Of a stretch of 59,667 nucleotides of DNA, positions 25,293-33,083 are shown one piece after another. The notes beneath the pieces are model-generated. The model had not been told where the DNA came from. It saw nothing but the letters and a program-made list of their open reading frames with translations, and did not search any database. Origin of the DNA: an uncultured Eubacteriales bacterium (GTDB taxonomy: Bacteria; Bacillota; Clostridia; Peptostreptococcales; Anaerovoracaceae); contig CACYYH010000004.1 in the NCBI GenBank assembly GCA_902778565.1, positions 1 to 59,667 of the forward strand, written 5' to 3'. Within the stretch, counting starts at the first letter, position 1. The number at the start of each line of letters is the position of its first letter. The position numbers were made by a program, and so were the translations under genes.

Positions 25293-26594
25293 ATGATCTG
25301 TGATAATTTATCTGTTTCAAAAGAAGGCCATCTCTTATTCGCAGGACAGGACACAGTTGAACTTGCAAAGAAATACGGCACTCCGGTATATCTGATGGAT
25401 GAGGATAAGATAAGGGAGAAGTGCAGAGCGTATAAGAACGCTTTCATGAAATATTTCGATGACAGAGCCATCCCTCTTTATGCGTCCAAGGCCAACAGCT
25501 TCAAGAGGATCTATGAGATCATGACTGAAGAGGGCATGGGTATAGACGTGGTTTCGTCCGGGGAGATATACACTGCTCTTAACGCGGGTTTCGATCTGTC
25601 CAAAGCTTATTTCCACTCAAATAATAAGACCGATTGGGATATAGCATTTGCCATGGACCATGGCATCGGATATTTTGTAGCTGACAATGTTGAAGAAGTA
25701 AAGGCTGTAGAGGCGGAAGCTGCACGACGCGGCATCACACAGAAAATGCTTCTCAGACTTTCTCCGGGAATCGACCCTCATACTTTTGAGGAGGTAGCTA
25801 CAGGCAAGGTCGATTCCAAGTTCGGAACGGCCATTGAGACCGGACAGGCTCTGGAGATCACTGAATACACTCTGAAACAGCCGCATATCGAACTAAAAGG
25901 TTTCCATTGCCACGTGGGTTCTCAGGTGTTCACCGAGGACGTCTTCGAGAGGGCAGCGGTCATCATGCTGGAGTTCATAGCGGAATGCAGAGACAAGCTG
26001 GGCTTTACTGCTGATGAGCTGGATCTCGGCGGAGGCTATGGCGTGCGCTATGTGGATACAGATCCCTATCTCGACATTGACAGCAAGGTGAAGGAAGTAT
26101 CTGTTGCTGTTAAAGGTGCCTGTGAGAGACTGGGTCTTGATCTTCCGGAGATCCACATGGAACCCGGAAGGTCCATCGTAGCAGATGCCGGAATGGTGCT
26201 CTACACTGCAGGAACTGTAAAGAAGATCCCGGGATATAAGAATTACGTATCAGTAGACGGCGGCATGCCTGACAGCCCGAGATACGCGCTGTACAAGGCA
26301 TCATATACGCTGTTTGCGGCAAACAAGATGAACGAGCCCTGCACCTTCAAAGCATCGGTAGTCGGCCGCTGCTGCGAGTCCGGAGATATTCTCCAGGAGG
26401 GAGTCCTGCTTCCTGAAAGCGTAGGAAGATATGACATCATCGCTTTATGCACCACCGGAGCCTATCACTACTCCATGGCTTCCCGCTACAATAAGCTTCC
26501 GATCCCCGCAACTGTAATGCTGAGAAACGGAAATGAGAGCTACGTAGCAGTTAAGGGAGAAACACTTGAGGACCTGATAAGGAACGACCTTTGA
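25293..26594 (+). CDS. lysA: Diaminopimelate decarboxylase (LysA) family, PLP-dependent
   Basis: 433 residues, fold type III. The PLP lysine lies in PLYASKANSFK, then GFHCHVGSQVF, the phosphate-binding DLGGGYGVRY, EPGRSIVADAG, the family cysteine CCESGDIL and the ending GAYHYSMASRYNKLPIP. These fit true diaminopimelate decarboxylases (meso-DAP to L-lysine plus CO2), although related D-amino-acid decarboxylases share the fold. It ends at a strong terminator and is last in the GNAT-dapF-symporter-lysA unit. Confidence 0.9.
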   Translation: MICDNLSVSKEGHLLFAGQDTVELAKKYGTPVYLMDEDKIREKCRAYKNAFMKYFDDRAIPLYASKANSFKRIYEIMTEEGMGIDVVSSGEIYTALNAGFDLSKAYFHSNNKTDWDIAFAMDHGIGYFVADNVEEVKAVEAEAARRGITQKMLLRLSPGIDPHTFEEVATGKVDSKFGTAIETGQALEITEYTLKQPHIELKGFHCHVGSQVFTEDVFERAAVIMLEFIAECRDKLGFTADELDLGGGYGVRYVDTDPYLDIDSKVKEVSVAVKGACERLGLDLPEIHMEPGRSIVADAGMVLYTAGTVKKIPGYKNYVSVDGGMPDSPRYALYKASYTLFAANKMNEPCTFKASVVGRCCESGDILQEGVLLPESVGRYDIIALCTTGAYHYSMASRYNKLPIPATVMLRNGNESYVAVKGETLEDLIRNDL

Positions 26595-26620
26595 TAAAAA
26601 TCCTTTCCTTAAAGTCATAT

Positions 26621-26651
26621 GCCCGCGGATATTGATCCGCGGGCGCTTTTT
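26621..26651 (+). terminator. Terminator after lysA
   Basis: Perfect 10-bp stem GCCCGCGGAT / ATCCGCGGGC (26621-26630, 26635-26644) then GCTTTTT. It closes the sigma-54 module on the right. Confidence 0.92.
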
Positions 26652-26687
26652 GTCAATTAAAAAAGTTCTGTAAGACCTAAAAAACTA

Positions 26688-26717
26688 TTGACATTCAAGC
26701 GTTCTGCGTGCTATTAT
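26688..26717 (+). promoter_or_regulatory. rpsO promoter
   Basis: TTGACA (26688-26693), 18 bp, TATTAT (26712-26717). It gives rpsO-pnp their own promoter, independent of the upstream module. Confidence 0.85.
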
Positions 26718-26735
26718 AAATCGTTCGTAAATTTA

Positions 26736-26781
26736 CCGGGTGCTTAGGGTATCGACACTCCAACGTACAGCTCAGCACCGG
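26736..26781 (+). ncRNA. rpsO leader structure, candidate S15 autoregulatory site
   Basis: CCGGGTGCT (26736-26744) pairs with AGCACCGG (26774-26781) with one bulged G, enclosing about 29 nt, 25 bases before the rpsO start. S15 represses its own mRNA through structured leaders in several bacteria; binding here is inferred from position and structure only. Confidence 0.5.
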
Positions 26782-26806
26782 CGCATTAAAGAAAAGGAGA
26801 AAACAA

Positions 26807-27073
26807 ATGATTACTAAAGAACAGAAACAGCAGATCATCAAGGATTATCAGCTTAAAGAGGGAGACACAGGTTCCCCCGAAGTTCAGGTTGCTATCCTTA
26901 CCTACAGAATCAATGACCTCAACGAGCACCTTAAGGTTCACAAGAAGGACCACCACTCCAGAAGAGGACTGCTCAAGATGGTAGGTCAGAGAAGAAACAT
27001 GCTTGCTTATCTTAAGGAGAACGATCTTGAGAGATACAGAAATCTCATCGCTCGCTTAGGACTGAGAAAGTAA
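26807..27073 (+). CDS. rpsO: 30S ribosomal protein S15
   Basis: 88 residues, standard length. Family features are [41 protein letters not shown] and the YL...Y-LI-LGLRK ending. S15 binds the central domain of 16S rRNA early in 30S assembly. AAGGAG precedes the ATG at a suitable distance. Followed by a terminator and pnp, the conserved order. Confidence 0.98.
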   Translation: MITKEQKQQIIKDYQLKEGDTGSPEVQVAILTYRINDLNEHLKVHKKDHHSRRGLLKMVGQRRNMLAYLKENDLERYRNLIARLGLRK

Positions 27074-27087
27074 AATTTGATAGTATG

Positions 27088-27117
27088 GGCGGGGCATGTA
27101 CCCGCCTTTATTTTTTG
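27088..27117 (+). terminator. Terminator between rpsO and pnp
   Basis: GGCGGG / CCCGCC (27088-27093, 27101-27106) followed by TTTATTTTTT. It is likely partial, since pnp starts 32 bases later with no separate strong promoter visible. Confidence 0.8.
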
Positions 27118-27148
27118 TTAGTTACACGCATTACAGGAGGTAGTTGCA

Positions 27149-29296
27149 ATGCCAAGATTTACAGATTACAGAACATTCAGATATCCGCTTGGGGGAAGAC
27201 TTCTTCAGCTGGAGATCGGCAAGGTCTGCGAGCAGGCCAACGGACAGGTTTGGGTACAGTATGGTGACACAGTAGTAAGCGTTACCGTATGTGCTTCCAA
27301 GGAGCCCAGAGAGGGAATGGATTTCTTCCCCTTAAGCTGCGACTTCGAGGAAAAGATGTACTCCGTAGGTAAGATCCCCGGAGGATTCATCAAGAGAGAG
27401 GGGCGTCCTTCAGAACACGCCATCCTCACTTCCAGACTTATCGACAGACCGCTGAGACCGCTTTTCCCCAAGGGATTCTATAACGACGTAGTAGTTGTTG
27501 CTACATGCATGTCAGTTGACCATGACTGCTCACCTGAGATCGCAGCCATGATCGGTTCATCCGTAGCCATCGCTACATCAGATATTCCCTGGGATGGCCC
27601 CACTGCTGCAGTAAAGGTAGGAAGAGTTGACGGACAGTTCGTCATCAACCCCACCCTTGAGCAGAGAGAGAAGTCAGACATCGACATGACCGTAGCCGGA
27701 ACTAAGGAAGCCATCATGATGGTAGAAGCCGGCGCAAAGGAAGTTCCCGAGATGGTTATGCTTGACGCCATTCTTTTCGCACACGAAGAGATCAAGAGAC
27801 TGGTTGAATTCATCGACCAGATCGTAGCAGAAGTCGGCAGGCCCAAGATGGAAGTCAACCTCTACAAGCCTTCCGAAGAGATCGACCAGGCTGTAAGAGA
27901 ATATGCTACAGAAAAGATGAAGGAAGCCATCCATACATATGACAAGCTCGAAAGACTTGACAACATGGACAAGGTTGAAGTAGAGACCAAGGAACACTTC
28001 CTTGAGATCTTCCCTGAAGGTGCAAAGGACGTAGACGCAGTTCTTTACAACATCACCAAGGAATCCGTAAGAAACATGATCCTCGATGACGGCGTACGTC
28101 CCGACTCCAGAGCATGCAATGAGATCAGACCTATCTTCTGCGAGACCGGACTCCTTCCCAGAGTACACGGAACAGGACTTTTCAAGAGAGGACAGACACA
28201 GGTACTTTCATCCTGCACACTGGCTCCCGCTTCAGAGTCCCAGACCATCGACGGTATCACAGAACAGACTGAGAAGAGATACATCCACCACTACAACTTC
28301 CCCGGATACTGCACAGGAGAAGCTAAGTCACCCAGATCACCCGGAAGACGTGAGATCGGACACGGCGCTCTTGCAGAGAGAGCTCTGCTTCCTGTAATTC
28401 CTTCAGTTGAGGAATTCCCTTACGCCATCAGAGTGGTATCTGACGTACTTTCATCAAACGGTTCATCATCCATGGCATCCACTTGCGGATCATGTCTCGC
28501 TCTTATGGACGCCGGCGTTCCCATCAAGAAGCCTGTAGCAGGTATCGCTATGGGACTTATCGAGAGAGTAAAGGAAGACGGAGAATCCGAATTCGCTATT
28601 CTTTCCGATATCCAGGGGATGGAAGACTTCCTGGGCGACATGGACTTCAAGGTAACCGGAACTGAAGACGGCGTAACCGCTATCCAGATGGATATCAAAG
28701 TACACGGACTTTCAAGAGACATCCTTGAAAAGGCTCTTAAGCAGGCTAAGGAAGGCAGAATGTTCATCATGGAAAAGATGCTTGAAGAGATCCCGGCACC
28801 TCGTGAAGAGATGTCCAAGTGGGCTCCCAGAGCTATCAGCCTTAAGATCAACCCTGACAAGATCAGGATAGTCATCGGTAAGGGCGGCGAGACCATCAAC
28901 GGAATGGTTGAAAAGTATGGCGTAAAGATCGACATCAACGATGACGGACTTGTTTCCATCTACGGAACAGACGCAGCTATGACAGAAGCCTGCAAGAAGG
29001 AGATCGAGATCCTCACAAAGGACGTTGAGGTAGGCGAGATCTATGAAGGAACAGTAACACGTATCCTTAATACTGCAAAGGGTTCAGTCGGCGCTTTCAT
29101 CGAGATCCTGCCCGGCAAGGAAGGACTCCTTCACATCTCCAAGATGGCCAAGCACAGAGTGGAGAAGGTCGAAGACGTGATGAATGTAGGCGACAGAGTT
29201 ACCGTTAAGGTAGTGGAGATCGATTCTCAGGACAGGATCAATCTTTCAAGAAAAGAACTGCTTGATGACAATGATGCACAGAAACACACACGCTGA
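27149..29296 (+). CDS. pnp: Polyribonucleotide nucleotidyltransferase (PNPase)
   Basis: 715 residues; phosphorolytic 3'-to-5' exoribonuclease. Two RNase PH-like domains (about 1-220 and 310-540), separated by the helical linker, then KH (INPDKIRIVIGKGGETI) and S1 (GEIYEGTVTRILNTAKGSVG) domains. Second-core motifs FPGYCTGEAKSPRSPGRREIGHGALAERAL are split across the active site. ACAGGAGG precedes the ATG. The reading frame ends inside the next gene's start region. Confidence 0.98.
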   Translation: MPRFTDYRTFRYPLGGRLLQLEIGKVCEQANGQVWVQYGDTVVSVTVCASKEPREGMDFFPLSCDFEEKMYSVGKIPGGFIKREGRPSEHAILTSRLIDRPLRPLFPKGFYNDVVVVATCMSVDHDCSPEIAAMIGSSVAIATSDIPWDGPTAAVKVGRVDGQFVINPTLEQREKSDIDMTVAGTKEAIMMVEAGAKEVPEMVMLDAILFAHEEIKRLVEFIDQIVAEVGRPKMEVNLYKPSEEIDQAVREYATEKMKEAIHTYDKLERLDNMDKVEVETKEHFLEIFPEGAKDVDAVLYNITKESVRNMILDDGVRPDSRACNEIRPIFCETGLLPRVHGTGLFKRGQTQVLSSCTLAPASESQTIDGITEQTEKRYIHHYNFPGYCTGEAKSPRSPGRREIGHGALAERALLPVIPSVEEFPYAIRVVSDVLSSNGSSSMASTCGSCLALMDAGVPIKKPVAGIAMGLIERVKEDGESEFAILSDIQGMEDFLGDMDFKVTGTEDGVTAIQMDIKVHGLSRDILEKALKQAKEGRMFIMEKMLEEIPAPREEMSKWAPRAISLKINPDKIRIVIGKGGETINGMVEKYGVKIDINDDGLVSIYGTDAAMTEACKKEIEILTKDVEVGEIYEGTVTRILNTAKGSVGAFIEILPGKEGLLHISKMAKHRVEKVEDVMNVGDRVTVKVVEIDSQDRINLSRKELLDDNDAQKHTR

Positions 29297-30143
29297 TAAC
29301 AAAAGAAAAAAAGCATCAAGTTTCTTTAAGGGGGCTAAAGGCATCAAACTTGCCTGGACTGAGATAGTAGCATTGGTGATCGTGGTTTTCTGCCTGGGAT
29401 TCATTCTGGGCAGAATATCCATGGGGGACGTATCATATGACGGGCTGGGCAAAGCCAAAAAAGTGCCTGTGAACGAGTACGATATTAATTCCTTCTATTA
29501 TGATGATAATGGAAGAGTATGGTACGATGACGACAGATACACCTCTGAGCAGGTGATCGACGTATCTTACGTACAGAAGGAGATAGACTGGGAACAGGTC
29601 AAGGCAGACGGAATAGACCGCGCCATGATAAGGCTTGGATTCAGAGGATATGAGACAGGCAACCTCATGCTGGACGCGTATTACGAGTACAACGCGAAGG
29701 AATCCAAAAAAGCCGGCGTTGAGGCCGGAGTGTATTTCTTCTCTCAGGCTGTGAGCGTTGATGAAGCCATTGAAGAAGCACGTTTTGTGGTAAAGAATCT
29801 CAGAGGCAAAAAGCTGAAGGGACCCGTAGCCTTTGATATGGAGCCCATAGAAGGCGCCGACCGCATTACTCATCTCACCACCGAGGAAAGAACGGCAATA
29901 GCCGATGCGTTCCTGAGCTATGTGAAGAAAAAGGGCTACGAACCCATGCTGTACGGCAATCCCACATGGCTGGGAGGAAGCCTGGACCGCACGCTCCTTA
30001 CTGACTACGACGTCTGGCTGGCACATTACACGGATTACACGAATTATCCGTATGATTTCACGATGTGGCAGTATACGTCCTGGGGAACGGTGGCAGGGAT
30101 CACCGGAGACGTGGACCTCAATGTACACATTATAAAAAAATGA
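29271..30143 (+). CDS. Membrane-anchored GH25 lysozyme-like protein
   Basis: About 290 residues. A basic N-terminus and one membrane segment (about 30-50, EIVALVIVVFCLGFILG) place a GH25 domain outside the cell. The muramidase signature is seen: IDVSYVQKEIDWEQVKADG with the first catalytic Asp and VAFDMEPIEG with the DxE pair, ending in MWQYTSWGTVAGITGDVDLN. Known: GH25 enzymes cut peptidoglycan between MurNAc and GlcNAc. Several start codons (29262, 29265, 29271, 29274) overlap the end of pnp and none has a clear ribosome-binding site, so the exact start is uncertain. Confidence 0.85.
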   Translation: MMHRNTHADNKRKKASSFFKGAKGIKLAWTEIVALVIVVFCLGFILGRISMGDVSYDGLGKAKKVPVNEYDINSFYYDDNGRVWYDDDRYTSEQVIDVSYVQKEIDWEQVKADGIDRAMIRLGFRGYETGNLMLDAYYEYNAKESKKAGVEAGVYFFSQAVSVDEAIEEARFVVKNLRGKKLKGPVAFDMEPIEGADRITHLTTEERTAIADAFLSYVKKKGYEPMLYGNPTWLGGSLDRTLLTDYDVWLAHYTDYTNYPYDFTMWQYTSWGTVAGITGDVDLNVHIIKK

Positions 30144-31084
30144 TGTTAAGCAATTTTTTAATATCCTTACAAGCAGTGGCACCGATGTTTATTATTATGT
30201 TCATCGGTGCTTTTATAAAGAGAGCAGGTCTGATAACGACTGAGGAGACGAAAAAATTCAACAGGATCGTCTTCATCACCTGCTTCGGACCTCTGATGTT
30301 CGATACTTTGTACGGCAAAGAACTGGGAGACGCAGTGGATTTGCGCCTGATCGTCTTTACCGCAGCTACCGTGCTGGTGCTGTACGCACTGACGGTGGTA
30401 TTCGTGCTGAAGATCGAGAAAAACCAGAAGACCAGAGGCGCCATGATCCAGGCCATCTACAGGTCCAATTTTGTCATCATGGGCATCCCGGTGGTACAGA
30501 ACGTGTTTGGCAGAGGGGAGATCGCGGTGACCGCTGTGATGGTGACTTTGATAGTACCGCTGTACAACGTGCTGGCTGTCATAACCCTTGAAGTTTTCCG
30601 CGGGGGAAAGGTAAGTCTTAAGGACACGCTGAAGAATCTTATAAAGAATCCTATCATCGACGGTGCGATCTGCGGTATCATCGCCATCCTGATACACCTG
30701 AAGCTGCCCGCGGCTATAGAGACGCCCATAAGCATGCTGGCGGAAGCGGCATCGCCGCTGGCATTGCTGCTTCTGGGAGCATCCTTTGATTTCAGGACCG
30801 TGGGAAAGGAAAAACGCAACCTGATCATCTGCCTGGTGGGAAGGCTTATCGTATTCCCTGCGGTGGGCCTGATCTTCGGAGCCCTCCTGGGATTCACGGG
30901 GGTCAAACTCCTGACGCTGGTGGCCATATTCGCATCGCCTTCAGCGGTAACGTCCTTCACCATGGCACAGCAGATGGATTCGGATTATGAGCTTGCAGGA
31001 AACTGCGTGATATTCAGTTCCGCCATATCCTGCTTCACAATGTTCCTGTGGATATTCGCTCTGAAGAGCATGGGATTGTTCTGA
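30140..31084 (+). CDS. AEC family permease, second copy
   Basis: About 314 residues and ten hydrophobic segments; the AEC fold with the MFIIMFIGAFIKRAG opening, a charged mid-loop, and FASPSAVTSFTMAQQM in the second half. The ATG at 30140 overlaps the GH25 stop (ATGA). An open frame continues upstream to 30065 but lies inside GH25. Related to, but diverged from, the AEC gene at 4673. Probably transports an organic anion; substrate unknown. Followed by a clear terminator. Confidence 0.9.
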   Translation: MMLSNFLISLQAVAPMFIIMFIGAFIKRAGLITTEETKKFNRIVFITCFGPLMFDTLYGKELGDAVDLRLIVFTAATVLVLYALTVVFVLKIEKNQKTRGAMIQAIYRSNFVIMGIPVVQNVFGRGEIAVTAVMVTLIVPLYNVLAVITLEVFRGGKVSLKDTLKNLIKNPIIDGAICGIIAILIHLKLPAAIETPISMLAEAASPLALLLLGASFDFRTVGKEKRNLIICLVGRLIVFPAVGLIFGALLGFTGVKLLTLVAIFASPSAVTSFTMAQQMDSDYELAGNCVIFSSAISCFTMFLWIFALKSMGLF

Positions 31085-31091
31085 ATTATCA

Positions 31092-31120
31092 AAGACAGCT
31101 TAGGCTGTCTTTTTTATTTT
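31092..31120 (+). terminator. Terminator after the second AEC gene
   Basis: AAGACAGC / GCTGTCTT (31092-31099, 31104-31111), loop TTAG, then TTTTATTTTT. Confidence 0.93.
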
Positions 31121-31130
31121 TAAATACTCA

Positions 31131-31159
31131 TTGTAGTAGACTTTTGTTTGCTGTATAAT
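31131..31159 (+). promoter_or_regulatory. Promoter of the polyamine transporter operon
   Basis: TTGTAG (31131-31136), 17 bp, TATAAT (31154-31159), just after the preceding terminator. Confidence 0.7.
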
Positions 31160-31200
31160 TAAAATGTATAAATATGTATTGCAACAGGAGGAAAGAGCAG

Positions 31201-32304
31201 ATGGCCAAGGAAAAGACCTTGATTGAGATGATAGACATCTCCAAGTCATATGACGGTGAGATCGTCCTTGACGAATTCAATCTTAACATCAAAGAGAACG
31301 AGTTTATCACTCTTCTCGGGCCCAGCGGATGCGGCAAGACCACTACTTTAAGAATATTGGGCGGTTTTACCATGCCCGATACCGGAAGAGTGCTCTTCCA
31401 GGGTGAGGATATAACGCATATGCCAGCCAACAAGAGGCCCCTGAATACAGTTTTCCAGAAATATGCGCTCTTTCCGCATATGAATATAGCGGACAACATC
31501 GCCTTCGGCCTTAAGATCTCAGGCAAGTCTCAGGAGTACATCAACGATAAGATCAAATATGCCTTGAAACTGGTAAACTTAAGCGGTTATGAGAACAGAG
31601 CCGTTACTTCGCTTTCAGGCGGCCAGCAGCAGAGGATCGCCATAGCCCGAGCCATCGTGAACGAGCCCAGAGTTCTGCTTCTGGACGAGCCTCTGGGCGC
31701 TCTCGACCTTAAGCTAAGGCAGGAAATGCAGTACGAGCTGAGGCGTCTCAAGGATGAGCTGGGTATCACCTTCCTTTACGTTACCCACGACCAGGAAGAG
31801 GCCCTCACCATGAGCGACAAGGTCGTAGTTATGAACCAAGGCTACATCCAGCAGATGGGTACTCCTGAACAGATATACAACGAGCCGGAGAACGCTTTCG
31901 TGGCGGACTTCATCGGAGACTCCAACATAATCGACGCCATCATGGTGGAGGATTACGTGGTGAAGATCAACGGATACAAGTTCCCCTGCGTAGACGCAGG
32001 ATTCGGCAAAAATAAGCCTGTGGACGTGGTTATCCGTCCTGAGGACATTATCATCGGCAAACCCGGAAAGGGCGTCATAGACGGCGTGGTGACCTCAAAC
32101 GTGTTCATAGGGGTGCACTATGAGATGTGCATCGAGGCAGGCGGCATAGAATGGCTATGCCAGAACACCAGGAGCTTCGCCGTGGGAAGCGAAGTGTCCA
32201 TAAACGTGGATCCGGAGAATATCCAGATCATGAACAAACCTCAGTCAGAGGACGAAGAGGCTATTTCTCTTGAAGATGTTTTGGGAGAGGAAAAGGATCA
32301 ATGA
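31201..32304 (+). CDS. potA: Spermidine/putrescine ABC transporter ATPase PotA
   Basis: 367 residues. The nucleotide-binding domain has Walker A GPSGCGKTT, Q-loop, the signature LSGGQQQRIAIARAI and Walker B VLLLDEPLGALD, then the C-terminal regulatory TOBE-like domain (about 240-360). AGGAGG (31186-31191) selects the ATG at 31201 over an upstream in-frame start at 31174. Energises import of polyamines by the next two genes; overlaps potB by four bases. Confidence 0.95.
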   Translation: MAKEKTLIEMIDISKSYDGEIVLDEFNLNIKENEFITLLGPSGCGKTTTLRILGGFTMPDTGRVLFQGEDITHMPANKRPLNTVFQKYALFPHMNIADNIAFGLKISGKSQEYINDKIKYALKLVNLSGYENRAVTSLSGGQQQRIAIARAIVNEPRVLLLDEPLGALDLKLRQEMQYELRRLKDELGITFLYVTHDQEEALTMSDKVVVMNQGYIQQMGTPEQIYNEPENAFVADFIGDSNIIDAIMVEDYVVKINGYKFPCVDAGFGKNKPVDVVIRPEDIIIGKPGKGVIDGVVTSNVFIGVHYEMCIEAGGIEWLCQNTRSFAVGSEVSINVDPENIQIMNKPQSEDEEAISLEDVLGEEKDQ

Positions 32305-33083
32305 AAAAATTCTTAAGCGCTCCATTCATCGTCTTCCTGCTGGCGGGTACGCTGATCCCCATGGCGGTCATCGCCTACTACGGACTGACTGACAGGACAG
32401 GAGCGTTCACAATAGAAAATATCATGGCTATAGGGACGGGAGACCATGCCAAGGCTCTCGGCCTCAGCCTTTTATTGTCTTTTGCGGCAACGGTGATATG
32501 CCTGATATTGGCATTTCCGCTGGGTCTGATACTCAAGGACTCCAAGCTGGGCAAAAAAGGCTTCATGGTGTTCATCTTCATACTTCCCATGTGGATGAAC
32601 TTCGTGCTGCGTACCATGGCATGGCAGGTGCTCCTTGAAAAGAACGGTCCTCTGGGTTTCCTGGGCATCATCAACACGCCTACTGCGGTAGTACTGGGCA
32701 TGGTCTACGACTATCTGCCATTCATGGTGCTTCCGATATATAACACGCTGATAAAGATAGACAATTCGCTTATCGAGGCGGCTTACGACCTGGGAGCTTC
32801 GAAATCCACGGTGCTCCGCAAAGTCATCATACCTCTCACGGTTCCGGGCATCGTATCGGGAGTCACTATGGTATTCGTGCCCAGCCTTACCACCTTCGCC
32901 ATCTCCAACATGCTGGGCGGCGGCAAGGTAAACCTCATAGGTAATATCATAGAACAGGAATTCACCACAGCTTCCAACTGGAACCTGGGTTCGGGCCTGA
33001 GCCTTATCATGATGATATTCATCGTGATATCCATGGCCTTCATAGAAAAATACGATAAGAGCGGAGAGGGGGCGATGATATGA
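32301..33083 (+). CDS. potB: Spermidine/putrescine ABC transporter permease PotB
   Basis: 260 residues with six hydrophobic segments and the permease EAA motif (LIEAAYDLGASKSTVLRKVIIPLT) that contacts PotA. Overlaps both potA and the next gene by four bases. The N-terminus is shorter than in some relatives but contains the first membrane helix. Confidence 0.95.
   Translation: MKKFLSAPFIVFLLAGTLIPMAVIAYYGLTDRTGAFTIENIMAIGTGDHAKALGLSLLLSFAATVICLILAFPLGLILKDSKLGKKGFMVFIFILPMWMNFVLRTMAWQVLLEKNGPLGFLGIINTPTAVVLGMVYDYLPFMVLPIYNTLIKIDNSLIEAAYDLGASKSTVLRKVIIPLTVPGIVSGVTMVFVPSLTTFAISNMLGGGKVNLIGNIIEQEFTTASNWNLGSGLSLIMMIFIVISMAFIEKYDKSGEGAMI

Noticed and set aside
30065..30139. N-terminal extension of the second AEC permease
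   Set aside because: Overlaps the conserved end of GH25 and is not membrane-like; ATG at 30140 is coupled to the GH25 stop.
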